Below are positions 38,987 to 48,651 of a stretch of DNA of 64,000 bases, in pieces. The position numbers and the translations under genes are program-made. This stretch comes from Opitutales bacterium (GTDB lineage Bacteria; Verrucomicrobiota; Verrucomicrobiia; Opitutales; Seribacteraceae). The stretch lies in NCBI GenBank assembly GCA_028101545.1, contig JAOHKZ010000009.1, positions 1-64,000 of the forward strand, given 5' to 3'. The notes beneath the pieces were generated by a model. The model ran no database searches. It was not told where the DNA came from and saw nothing but the letters and a program-made list of their open reading frames with translations. How positions within the stretch are numbered: the first letter of the stretch is position 1; every line of letters begins with the position of its first letter.

Positions 38987-40306
38987 TTAATTTTCAAAAT
39001 CGATTTCCTCTTCTTTCCATTCTTCCTCATCAAGAAGCCAAAAGCCACCTTCAAGTCTCGCTTTTCTTAATTGTAAACTTGAAACACGGCCAATTAAAAC
39101 AAACCTTTTTTCCAAGTAGACCCGAATTTCATTCAACTCCGTACTTCTTGGTTGTGCGTCCAAAGTTTCCAATCGTAACTTTGCCAACTGTGATTCTCTT
39201 TGTACCAGGGCTAATTCTTCCTGTGCTAAAAATGCCCGTTGAATTTGTTCTCGAATTTGCTCACGCATAAACCTGTTCTGAAATTCAATCTGTCTTCTCA
39301 CATTTTTTAACTGTCTGGTTACCCGTAAACTTGTATCCAACGAAAATCCACTACTTGCCTGAAAAACTAAATCGTCCGCAGAAAAACCCGTCTCCACTCC
39401 ATTTCCCAGCCGATAAAGGGGGGGGCTGCTCACCCCCAGATTCAGATCCGGAAAATATCGCAACTTAGTGGAAAATTCAGTTAATCGTAAAGCCTCCAAA
39501 TCAGCAGCTTGTTTTTGCCTGAGAAGAACTCCGATTTTATTCGTACGATTTAAATCCAATGGATTTTCAACATATGAAAGTTTAGGAATTCCATCCTCTA
39601 ATAATCTCCAATTATATTTGAAATTTCCCAAAATTTTTGAAATCGTCTGAGATAATTGATTTTCAGAAATTCGTAAGTTGAAAGCCTGTTGTTCAATCAA
39701 AATTTCTTCCGGCGTACTGGCTAATAATTCGGCAGGTTTTTTATTCTCACTCGCACTCCACAATTGAGTCTTTTCTACATTTCCCTTACGGGTTTCAAAA
39801 TCGGAATATTCAAGAAATAACTCTCTTAGTCGGATAATCAATTGTCTTCGTTTCAGCTTCAAATCCCACTCCGACTTGATTTGTCCAAGTAAAGCAGTGT
39901 ATTTCCTGGAATATAAATTAATTAAACCAGGAAAATTAATCGTTGAAAAAATATTCAATCGTATATCCTCTGAATCAATTGAACCAACTTTTGATAAAGC
40001 CCTAGATAAATTACTGGATAGTCTTAATGTAGGAACTAAATCCCAATAAATTTGGGACCGACTTTCCTTCGCTCTCTCAAGAGAATCCTTTGCTCGTTGA
40101 AGCTCAAGATTATTTACCAACATCATTTCTTTGGCGGTATCCCAACTTAACTCACGGATTTCTTTGCTTTTGCTTTGCAAATAAGTTTCATAATAAATCT
40201 GCTCTACACGCTCGTACTGCTTATCTAAATTTTCCTGGACACTTTTACAACCGAAGTGAATAAAAAATATTGATATACAAATAAAATGATTTCTTACTTT
40301 TTTCAT
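38987..40306 (-). CDS. TolC-family outer-membrane lipoprotein
   Basis: MKKVRNHFICISIFFIHFGC lipoprotein-type N-terminus; two long coiled-coil segments typical of outer-membrane efflux proteins. Confidence 0.8.
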   Translation of the reverse strand: MKKVRNHFICISIFFIHFGCKSVQENLDKQYERVEQIYYETYLQSKSKEIRELSWDTAKEMMLVNNLELQRAKDSLERAKESRSQIYWDLVPTLRLSSNLSRALSKVGSIDSEDIRLNIFSTINFPGLINLYSRKYTALLGQIKSEWDLKLKRRQLIIRLRELFLEYSDFETRKGNVEKTQLWSASENKKPAELLASTPEEILIEQQAFNLRISENQLSQTISKILGNFKYNWRLLEDGIPKLSYVENPLDLNRTNKIGVLLRQKQAADLEALRLTEFSTKLRYFPDLNLGVSSPPLYRLGNGVETGFSADDLVFQASSGFSLDTSLRVTRQLKNVRRQIEFQNRFMREQIREQIQRAFLAQEELALVQRESQLAKLRLETLDAQPRSTELNEIRVYLEKRFVLIGRVSSLQLRKARLEGGFWLLDEEEWKEEEIDFEN

Positions 40307-40338
40307 TAAAAAAACCTGATCGATAATATCGAACAGGT
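40307..40338 (-). terminator. Terminator-shaped hairpin immediately 5' of the tolC-like start codon
   Basis: Minus strand ACCTG-T-TCGATA-T-TATCGA-T-CAGGT followed by T-run and then AATG of the tolC-like gene. Confidence 0.75.
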
Positions 40339-40574
40339 CTAAATTTTGAAAGATATTAAAGTTGCCTAGTTTGAAAGAACAATCCTTGGAGAATCAATTA
40401 GATAAAAGCTTCGGTAATTACTTCGAAGCTTCCAAGAATCAGGTTGGTTTCGCGTCTAACACCTGTGGTGAGATTCTTTTCGAAATCACTGATCTCTTTG
40501 TAATCGCCTAAGTAAAATATATTAAATTTCGACTCAACAACCGGCTTTAATTTAAAATGAATATTGACGAAAAA

Positions 40575-41441
40575 CTAGAAGTTTAGGGAATTATCAGTAT
40601 ACATATTGAACTCTCCTTCATCAGATTCTGTGCCACCATGATCATTGTCTGTCCAAGTCGCTTTCCAAGTTCCATGGTAAAATGTATCAAAAGTAACTTC
40701 TACTGTAATGCCATCCTTAGTATTTGACCATGAAGAGAATTTTAGACTACCCGTATTTGCAGAAGTTAATTTTTCGTAAGTATATGGTACTGTCTCTGAA
40801 TCACCATCCTTACTAAATTGGGCACTCCCTCCGTTATCATTCAAAAATTGAATCAGTGCAAAGGAACTACCATTGTCTTCTAGGAAAATCATATTTTTCA
40901 CAATATAACTATTCCATTCGGCTACCGTTGGAGCCCCCGATACATCAGTCACTTGATTATCGGAAATACTTGTGTTTCTTGGTTTGTAGGAACCAATGAA
41001 TTGTCCCGTTTCAATAACAGAAACAGAACCATGAACTGCTGCTACGGAGAACTGGTCTATATAACCATCATTTCCTTTGTCAACGAAACCAGCAAGTGAC
41101 AATTTTAAATTGTTCAGACCAAATAAAGTCGAATTGATCAATATTACATTGAGTTCATCACCGCTTTGCGAAAATGTCATATTACATTCCACTGAACCTG
41201 TTGTTACAGGAAGTTCGCTAGAAATAAATGAAGAGTTATCATAACTACAAGTCGCAACTCCAGTAACAATAATTTTAGGATTAAAAACTAATTCAGTACC
41301 CACGGGCAATGAACTCGGTGTTGCAGTTGAATTAGAAACCGGAATTTGTTGAGAATTGGAGTAGGTATTTTCGATTTTGGAAGAATCATTGCAACCTATT
41401 ATCGAAAGCATAAAAAAAATTGATATTGTTCTACTGAGCAT
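40575..41441 (-). CDS. Secreted lipoprotein, unknown function
   Basis: MLSRTISIFFMLSIIGCNDSSK lipobox; paralogue of the frameshifted gene at 41533-42509. Confidence 0.8.
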   Translation of the reverse strand: MLSRTISIFFMLSIIGCNDSSKIENTYSNSQQIPVSNSTATPSSLPVGTELVFNPKIIVTGVATCSYDNSSFISSELPVTTGSVECNMTFSQSGDELNVILINSTLFGLNNLKLSLAGFVDKGNDGYIDQFSVAAVHGSVSVIETGQFIGSYKPRNTSISDNQVTDVSGAPTVAEWNSYIVKNMIFLEDNGSSFALIQFLNDNGGSAQFSKDGDSETVPYTYEKLTSANTGSLKFSSWSNTKDGITVEVTFDTFYHGTWKATWTDNDHGGTESDEGEFNMYTDNSLNF

Positions 41442-41532
41442 TGTTATAGAAGTTTAAATAAAGAGTAATTTAAGTTCATGAAAGCGACCTCATGTCAAAT
41501 ATAAATTACGGATCCAGTTATAAAAGAAGAAT

Positions 41533-42509
41533 TTAATTATACAGCAAAGAGGCATCTTGATAAACACGCAGACTCCCATAGGCGGAACTTTTTTCCGTGG
41601 TTGACCCATTTGAGAATTCTTCTATGTCTTCATCTCTTATAAAATGTACTCCCAAAGCACCGACTTTTCCATGTGTCGCATCAGACAAGGAATCAGTATT
41701 GAAAAAATTCAAAGTAAAAATAGCGGTACATTTAGAGGAAATCACATAAGATCCTGCCGTTTGAGATGAACCATATTGATATGACTTTTCTTGGTACAGA
41801 GATAATCTACCGGTTGCATCATCCATTTTGTCATAATCATAAATACCAGATTCTAAATTACCATGGCTATCGTAGGAACTGAAAGTATTTGCTGAAATCA
41901 ATTTTATGTATGAAATATTCCCGTCAGTAAAAGAAAAAACCATATCATTACCAACCACATAACTTTGCCATTGGTCTAAGGTAGGCGATGTATTTGAATC
42001 CCCACCCAAAAACTCAGGCAATTGCGAATGATCAACATTTGAACTTGGAACGCTAGGAGGGTTTTCTGTGAATTGACCGATCATTGAATTTAGGGGTAAA
42101 TCATCACCTAAGGTCGATATAATTGAGAATTGGTCTATTAAATTATCGCTGTTAGTATCAGTCCACTCGCTAAGTTCTAAAACCAAATCTTTCCCGAATG
42201 ACGGGTCAGTTGAAGAAATTGTAATAAGTAACGAACTGAGACTTTTTTCTACAGTATAACTTGCTTGGATTGCACCGGATTCGGGTTTAGGAAAAGTCTG
42301 TTCTGGAGCAATGGTGTTGTCATAAATGCATTCGCTAGAAGTTGTGAATTTGATTGTTGGATTGAAAGCAATTTCTGAACCTAGAATATCCGAAGCAGAA
42401 GGGGTTCCTATTAGGACGGGTTAGTTTTGGAATTAGTCCCTCCTCCATTACATCCAACTAAAAGGAAAATAGTTTTAAAACTAAAAAAGTCAAAGGAGAG
42501 GAATTTCAT
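41533..42509 (-). pseudogene. Frameshifted lipoprotein paralogous to 40575-41441
   Basis: ATG at 42509 gives MKFLSFDFFSFKTIFLLVGCNGGGTNSKTNPS* (stop at 42411-42413). The frame shifted by one base continues VLIGTPSASDILGSEIAFNPTIKFTTSSECIYDN... into the track ORF ending at 41533. Confidence 0.82.
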
Positions 42510-42615
42510 GAATTAAATATTACATACAAACCAAAAAAGAAATAAATTCTGTCAAATGCGATTTATCTTTGTTGTTTAATAGTTAAAAATCAGAATCATC
42601 TGAACCCATTAATCC

Positions 42616-43257
42616 ATGACAATTTTTAAATACGCTTTTATTTATGTTATTTTATACTCAATAAACGGTTGCGGAGTCCAAGACATACGAGATAGCCATG
42701 CCCTTGAGAATGCAAAAGAAGAAGCTATTGAAATTTCAAAGTTAAAAAAAGAATTTAAGTATGGTATGGTCTGGATATATGTTGACGATAATAACGATTC
42801 TTTCTCTGGATGGGTTAAAAAATCCTATTCAGATAAAAAGTTGAGCGAATTGGGTTACCTCAAAAATGGACAAAAACAGGGATTATGGTTAAGTTGGCAC
42901 GAAAATGGACAAAAGGCGGGTGAGGTTGAATGGCATAACGACAGACTTTCAGGAACATACGATCTTTGGCACGAAAACTCAAACTTGCATGTATCCGGAC
43001 AAACTATGGACGGTGAAATGAATGGCGAATGGAAGGAATATTACACAACAGGAAGACTAGAAGCTCACTCTGATCACAATATGGGAAAATTAATTTGGAA
43101 AAAAGTCTGGCTTCCAAATGGACAGAAATGCGTTCAATCAGAAGTCAAAAATGGTAATGGATTTTATTTTGAATATAATGAAACCGAAAGTAGTTCGCTC
43201 AAAAGAATCTTTAAAAATGGCAGGGAAATTAAAAATTCAACGACGAACTCGATCTAA
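42616..43257 (+). CDS. MORN-variant/YwqK-like repeat lipoprotein
   Basis: Repeats LKNGQKQGLWLSWHENGQKAGEVEWHNDRLSGTYDLWHENSNLHVSGQTMDGEMNGEWKEYY; lipobox-like SINGCG. Confidence 0.82.
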   Translation: MTIFKYAFIYVILYSINGCGVQDIRDSHALENAKEEAIEISKLKKEFKYGMVWIYVDDNNDSFSGWVKKSYSDKKLSELGYLKNGQKQGLWLSWHENGQKAGEVEWHNDRLSGTYDLWHENSNLHVSGQTMDGEMNGEWKEYYTTGRLEAHSDHNMGKLIWKKVWLPNGQKCVQSEVKNGNGFYFEYNETESSSLKRIFKNGREIKNSTTNSI

Positions 43258-43788
43258 CTCCCTGGTTACCTCTACCCCAGTTTTATAATAAATGGATGGC
43301 ATGGGATTTCCATTTTCATCATAAAATACCCATTCTCCATCCTGTTTGCCCTCCAAGTAATAACCACGAATGCCTAGTATACCATTTTGATTCCATTTTT
43401 GATAAACCCCGTGCAAACGATCATGGAGAAACACCCCTCGCTCTTTTAATTCGCCGTTTAAATGCCATCGAGAATAAGGACCATTCTTAATTCCATTTTC
43501 GAAAATTATTTCACTTTTTTTGGTTCCGTCTTCATAATACTCAACGATTAATCCATCCTTAACCTCTGTTACATCCAACAGGTCGATTTCACTTGCTTGA
43601 AAATTCTCAGCTATTTCTTCGCTCCCAGAAGTAGAAAATGGATTATTCAGGTTTTCCTCCGAGACATTAAAATCTTGTTTTGCCCCAATAGATTCGATCT
43701 CCACAACATTGGGAACAACATCAAATTCTGCCTCATTCGAGCATCCTAAAAAAAAGGCACAGAAAATGATCAAAATAATAAAATTCAC
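43237..43788 (-). CDS. MORN-variant/YwqK-like repeat lipoprotein
   Basis: YYEDGTKKSEIIFENGIKNGPYSRWHLNGELKERGVFLHDRLHGVYQKWNQNGILGIRGYYLEGKQDGEWVFYDENGNP; N-terminal FFLGC. Confidence 0.84.
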   Translation of the reverse strand: MNFIILIIFCAFFLGCSNEAEFDVVPNVVEIESIGAKQDFNVSEENLNNPFSTSGSEEIAENFQASEIDLLDVTEVKDGLIVEYYEDGTKKSEIIFENGIKNGPYSRWHLNGELKERGVFLHDRLHGVYQKWNQNGILGIRGYYLEGKQDGEWVFYDENGNPMPSIYYKTGVEVTRELDRVRR

Positions 43789-43881
43789 GATTGTCTTGAT
43801 AATGGAAACTACTTGTTAGTCAAATAATCCAATTCCCAAATTTAAAAAATTTTCCGAATGAAAGGAAAAATTATGCTCAAT

Positions 43882-46059
43882 TCAATTTAATCCCAATATT
43901 CGAACGCTCCATCTACCAACGGAAAAGGAAAGGGATTGAGGAAAAGAATTACATTCGTGTGGCTGGGAATAAAATTCTGTCGCCCCAGCAGCACCATCCC
44001 CGCCATAGTCGGGAGAATCTGAATCAAAAAGAACTCTCCATTTTCCTGAATGCGGACATCCCCAATTTCGGTGAAGTAATCGTTCAGAAAAATTACAGGC
44101 TACTAACAATGTGTCATGGGGAGTATCACCATATTTCAAAAAAGAAAGAGTTTGGTTGCTTTTGTCATTACAGTCTATCCATCTAAATTTATCCTCTTTA
44201 TGATCATTATTACTCCATGAGGAATGATTTAAGTATAGTTTATTTAAATCCCTGACTAATTTTCTTACTCCCTCATGCAAGGAATAATTAAGTAATTCCC
44301 AATCCAATTGGGCATCGCAATCCCATTCTTTCCATTGACCGAATTCACAACCCATAAAAAGGGTCTTTTTTCCAGGCCAAGTCCATTGAAGGGAAAGCAA
44401 GGCGCGTAAGTTTGCCAAACGATCCGCCTCTAAAGTGAGTCCCATTTTATTGACAAGGGAACCCTTACCATGAACCACTTCATCATGAGAGAAGGCCTGA
44501 ACAAAATTTTCTGAAAATTGATAGGTCGCTCCAAATGTCAACTTATCGTGAAAATGGGAACGGTCACTCGGGTTGGTTTGAAAATAAGATAAGACATCAT
44601 GCATCCATCCCATATTCCATTTGAAATCAAATCCTAATCCACCCACATGAGGTGGCTGGGTAATCTGGGGAAATGCAGTTGATTCTTCCGCTATGCTGAC
44701 CACCCCTAGATACTCCTGATGAATGGCTTCATTAAATTGACGAATAAATTCAATTGCCTCCAAATTCTCATTCCCCCCGTATTGGTTGGGAATCCACTCT
44801 CCATCTTTACGACCGTAATCAAGATAGAGCATGGATGCAACCGCATCGACTCTGAATCCATCAACCCCAAATCGATCAAGCCAACAAATAGCACTGCCTA
44901 TCAGAAAACTTCTTACCTCAGCACGGCCATAATTAAAAATCAAAGTATCCCATTCTGCATGCTTTCCTTGCCGAGGGTCTTGATGCTCAAAAAGGCAAGT
45001 GCCGTCAAAATTGGCTAGAGAAAACTCATCACTCGGAAAATGGGCAGGAACCCAATCAAGAATCACACCGATTCCGGCATTTTTACAAGAATCGACCAAA
45101 ACCTTAAATTCTTCAGGTGTTCCATATCGATTCGTCGGTGCATAAAAACCAGTCACTTGGTATCCCCATGATGCCCCAAAAGGATATTCACTAACAGGTA
45201 AAAACTCGACATGAGAAAACCCCATATCCGACAAATAAACCGGTAGTTGCTCAGCCAGTTCAAGATAGCTTAACGGACGGTTTTCATCGTCCGAAAATTT
45301 CCACGAACCCAGATGCATCTCGTAAATCGAAAATGCTTTGGAACGCATATCGGGGATCAAATGTTCGTCCCTATCCCGATGGCCAAAATCTCGAGAATGA
45401 ATAATCGATGCATTGCCCGGAGGAGCTTCAAACTTTAATCCAAAAGGGTCTGTCTTTTCCCTCATCACACCATCAGCACCTAACACTCTAAATTTATATT
45501 TTTCTCCAACCTTAGCATTGGGGACAAAAATTTCACGACAACCCGAAGAACCAAGAGAACGCATTGGCAGGGAAATTGGATTCCATTGATTAAAATCCCC
45601 GGTCACATGAACGCTTAATGCGGAAGGAGCCCACAAAACAAAGGCTACACCGTCCAAACCTTTTTTTTGGGTTGGAAATGAACCAAGTTTATCAAAAGGT
45701 CGTCGATCCGTACCCTGGTTAAAACTAGCAAGATCATGATTTTGAATATGCGGTAAAAAACCATACGGGTCATCCCAGTCCACTTCTACCCCGCTTCTTA
45801 CTGATCGAAAACCATAAGAAAAAGAACTTAATATTGATGAAATCTCTCCCTCGAATAAACCCTCAGGATGAATTTTTAAAAGCGGAAAAATATCCTTCGT
45901 TTCCTTATTTATAAGAAAAACTTTTTCCGCCAATGGATCAATCGCACGGGCGACCAGACCTTTTTTATTTCCGAGTGAGTGCAAACCCAAAAAAGCATGA
46001 GGGTTTCCCAATTTCCCTGATACACAGGAATTTAATTCATCTTGGCTTAAAATCATCAA
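43882..46059 (-). CDS. glgB: 1,4-alpha-glucan branching enzyme
   Basis: EMHLGSWKF, EFLPVSEYPFGASWGYQVTGFYAPTNRYGTPEEFK, VDGFRVDAVASMLYLDYGRKDGEW, AEESTAFPQ, FSHDEVVHGKGSL. Confidence 0.97.
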   Translation of the reverse strand: MMILSQDELNSCVSGKLGNPHAFLGLHSLGNKKGLVARAIDPLAEKVFLINKETKDIFPLLKIHPEGLFEGEISSILSSFSYGFRSVRSGVEVDWDDPYGFLPHIQNHDLASFNQGTDRRPFDKLGSFPTQKKGLDGVAFVLWAPSALSVHVTGDFNQWNPISLPMRSLGSSGCREIFVPNAKVGEKYKFRVLGADGVMREKTDPFGLKFEAPPGNASIIHSRDFGHRDRDEHLIPDMRSKAFSIYEMHLGSWKFSDDENRPLSYLELAEQLPVYLSDMGFSHVEFLPVSEYPFGASWGYQVTGFYAPTNRYGTPEEFKVLVDSCKNAGIGVILDWVPAHFPSDEFSLANFDGTCLFEHQDPRQGKHAEWDTLIFNYGRAEVRSFLIGSAICWLDRFGVDGFRVDAVASMLYLDYGRKDGEWIPNQYGGNENLEAIEFIRQFNEAIHQEYLGVVSIAEESTAFPQITQPPHVGGLGFDFKWNMGWMHDVLSYFQTNPSDRSHFHDKLTFGATYQFSENFVQAFSHDEVVHGKGSLVNKMGLTLEADRLANLRALLSLQWTWPGKKTLFMGCEFGQWKEWDCDAQLDWELLNYSLHEGVRKLVRDLNKLYLNHSSWSNNDHKEDKFRWIDCNDKSNQTLSFLKYGDTPHDTLLVACNFSERLLHRNWGCPHSGKWRVLFDSDSPDYGGDGAAGATEFYSQPHECNSFPQSLSFSVGRWSVRILGLN

Positions 46060-46168
46060 ATAAAAGTACGCATCCTCTAATGAAAAAGAAACGGGAGAAA
46101 AAAAGAAATGAGTCCATTAGAAATTTCTTTCTTGTTTAAAGGGTTTATCATCGCATCTTATAGGCCAA

Positions 46169-48265
46169 GTGAAAACCTTTTTTTTTACAACTTTAATTGC
46201 CATGATTGCCCATTATTCCAATGCACAATCTGAACAATCCGAGAATAATGCTACTACTAAAACCATTTTGGAAGCGGACAGGGAGGTTTTTTATGACGAA
46301 AAATTAAAACGATTGGTGGCCGAACCAAATGCACGCTTACAAAGTGGAGATGTTCTATTAACTGCGGATCGGATTGAATATGACCGCAATCAAAGTGAAG
46401 CTCTTGCACTCGGCAAGGTAATTCTAAGTGACGGAATCATAAGACTCTTAGCAGGCAAAATAAGGATAAATCTTCAGTCTGGAGATTTTAATGCCTCGGA
46501 AGTGAAAGCAGGAATATATCCCTGGGCATTGAATTCTCACGAAATAACCAGGCGGAATTCTGTGATACAGGCTATTGATTCGTCGCTCTATATTTTAGGA
46601 AAAGAAAATAACGAGCCCAATGTTGACATTGAAAAACTATCAATCAATCAAGAAAAAAGTTCGTTACAGGCAAAAGGGATAAAAATTAAAATTGGAGATC
46701 AGGTGGTTGGACGCCTTCCATCTTTTTCCGGTAAAGCCCAAAAAAATTCGTGGGAATATAATTTAACTGCCGGGAAAAAAAATAATTTAGGATGGTATCT
46801 CGGAACAGGAGGGCAATGGGAATTAAACCAAGATATTGATCTAAACACCGATGTAAAAGCCTACTCCAAAAGAGGGTTGCTTCTTTCACCCGGACTGGAA
46901 TGGAATGGTGAAAATTCTCAATTTAATTATCTGGGTAAAGTTGAAAGTGCATGGATTAATGATCAGGGTGATAATTTGGGAGATGACCTTAGGGGTTCCG
47001 CAATTGATAAACGACGATACTATTTAAAATCTCACACAATTATCAGACATAACGAAAATTGGCGAATTGCAGCTCAACTTGAAAAAGAAGAGGATTCGGA
47101 TGTTTTTCGAGATTTTCAACGAGCACGATTTGCTGATTATCAATGGAATGATTCTTTTGGAGAAATTGCATACGATGGTAAAAATTGGTCGCTTTCCAAC
47201 TTCACTCGCTGGCAGGCAAATAAGTTCGAATCAACCATTGAGCAAATGCCCAGCGTCCGCTTTGACTTATTCCCAACCCCTTGGCTCGACACTAAAATTT
47301 ATAATTCTCTAGCTTTTGAATTTTCAGCCTTCAGACAAAAAGATCATTGGGGAGATCTCATACAAAAATCTAACAAGTTTGACTTGGGGTATAAATTAAT
47401 TCGTCCGATAAAAATAAAAAATGGACTCATTTACTCTCCTCACTTAACTTACCGAAGACAGGATTACGCTTTAAACGGGCCAAATGCCAGCCGTAGTTTT
47501 GGAGAATGGGGAAATGAAATCAGGTATGAACTCTCAGGAGATTATGACTGGAAAAACTCAACATGGAAGATTGATCAAATTAGGCATATAATGGGCTTCT
47601 CTATTTCTCATCGAAAAACACGACGCTTATCTCAAAGCAAAGAAATCCTAATCCCCAAGATTGACGAACCATTTGCTGATTTAAATCTTGGTCCGATCGA
47701 CTTAATGGACCAAATTGAAGCGGATGGATTGGAACCTCATGAAGTAGTCCGAGTAGGATGGGAGAATGAATTCCTGACAAAAAAAATAGATAATTCCAAA
47801 AGTTTAGCTTCTCTTGATTTTTACCAAGACATATATCGAAACAGAGATAATGCGACGAACCAAAACAAAGAGTTTTTCACCAACATCTCATTTAGACCCG
47901 CTTATTGGGTTTCTCTCAACGGGCAATCTAAATTCGACACCACTCAAGGAGAAGTCATTCGAAATAGTTTTTCGATCTGGATAACGGACGGTACCATTAA
48001 CGATTTTGAAATGGGTTATTTTAAATATTTAAATTTTGCCGACCAATGGAGATTTGCTGGCTCACACCAATGGAGAGAGGATATTAGGTTAAGAGCTTCA
48101 ATTTCTTACGAAGCAAGCTCTGGTGAAATCCCTTTTTGGCAAAGTGCGATTGAGTATAAAAGCTCACCAATGTGGACATGGATTTTTTCGCTTGGCGGGC
48201 GAAAAGGAACGTCCAAAGAGAATGAAACCGAATTCTCTCTGAGTACTAGACTTTTTGCTTTTTAA
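46169..48265 (+). CDS. LptD/OstA-like outer-membrane protein
   Basis: Signal peptide; N-terminal OstA-like VFYDEKLKRLVAEPNARLQSGDVLLTADRIEYDRNQSEALALGKVILSDG; long beta-rich C-terminal part. Confidence 0.8.
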   Translation: MKTFFFTTLIAMIAHYSNAQSEQSENNATTKTILEADREVFYDEKLKRLVAEPNARLQSGDVLLTADRIEYDRNQSEALALGKVILSDGIIRLLAGKIRINLQSGDFNASEVKAGIYPWALNSHEITRRNSVIQAIDSSLYILGKENNEPNVDIEKLSINQEKSSLQAKGIKIKIGDQVVGRLPSFSGKAQKNSWEYNLTAGKKNNLGWYLGTGGQWELNQDIDLNTDVKAYSKRGLLLSPGLEWNGENSQFNYLGKVESAWINDQGDNLGDDLRGSAIDKRRYYLKSHTIIRHNENWRIAAQLEKEEDSDVFRDFQRARFADYQWNDSFGEIAYDGKNWSLSNFTRWQANKFESTIEQMPSVRFDLFPTPWLDTKIYNSLAFEFSAFRQKDHWGDLIQKSNKFDLGYKLIRPIKIKNGLIYSPHLTYRRQDYALNGPNASRSFGEWGNEIRYELSGDYDWKNSTWKIDQIRHIMGFSISHRKTRRLSQSKEILIPKIDEPFADLNLGPIDLMDQIEADGLEPHEVVRVGWENEFLTKKIDNSKSLASLDFYQDIYRNRDNATNQNKEFFTNISFRPAYWVSLNGQSKFDTTQGEVIRNSFSIWITDGTINDFEMGYFKYLNFADQWRFAGSHQWREDIRLRASISYEASSGEIPFWQSAIEYKSSPMWTWIFSLGGRKGTSKENETEFSLSTRLFAF

Positions 48266-48328
48266 TCGTTTTAAAAATATATTAAGTGATTGTTGACTTG
48301 ATGAATAATTATTAAATAAAATGAATCC

Positions 48329-48601
48329 ATGAATAATCGAATCCAAAATCCCAATCTACCCATTAAAGACCCGAAAGTTATGGCTCATTTATTTGGACTT
48401 GGATTGGATTGTACCGATGGTCATAAAAGAATTACTCAAGCGGATAAATTTTCTATTCTCGGAGGTTCAGAAAATACCCATGATAAAATGACAGAAACTC
48501 TCTTTAAAACTTTTGAGGATCTCTCCATGAAAGGTAAGTCCATTGAAAATGTATCCATGGAGGAGATCTCTGATTTAATCCAAAAAAACACTCCAAAGTG
48601 A
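48329..48601 (+). CDS. Hypothetical protein, 90 aa
   Basis: Intact ORF with a good upstream promoter candidate. Confidence 0.65.
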   Translation: MNNRIQNPNLPIKDPKVMAHLFGLGLDCTDGHKRITQADKFSILGGSENTHDKMTETLFKTFEDLSMKGKSIENVSMEEISDLIQKNTPK

Positions 48602-48651
48602 CATTATTTCGCTCACCCTGCCCTATCAACTCTTTTTGAATTTTAAATCTT

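Noticed and set aside
37786-39054. 68-bp overlap between the adaptor and TolC-like genes
   Set aside because: The signal peptide begins at an internal Met (38952), so the apparent overlap comes from an over-extended start.
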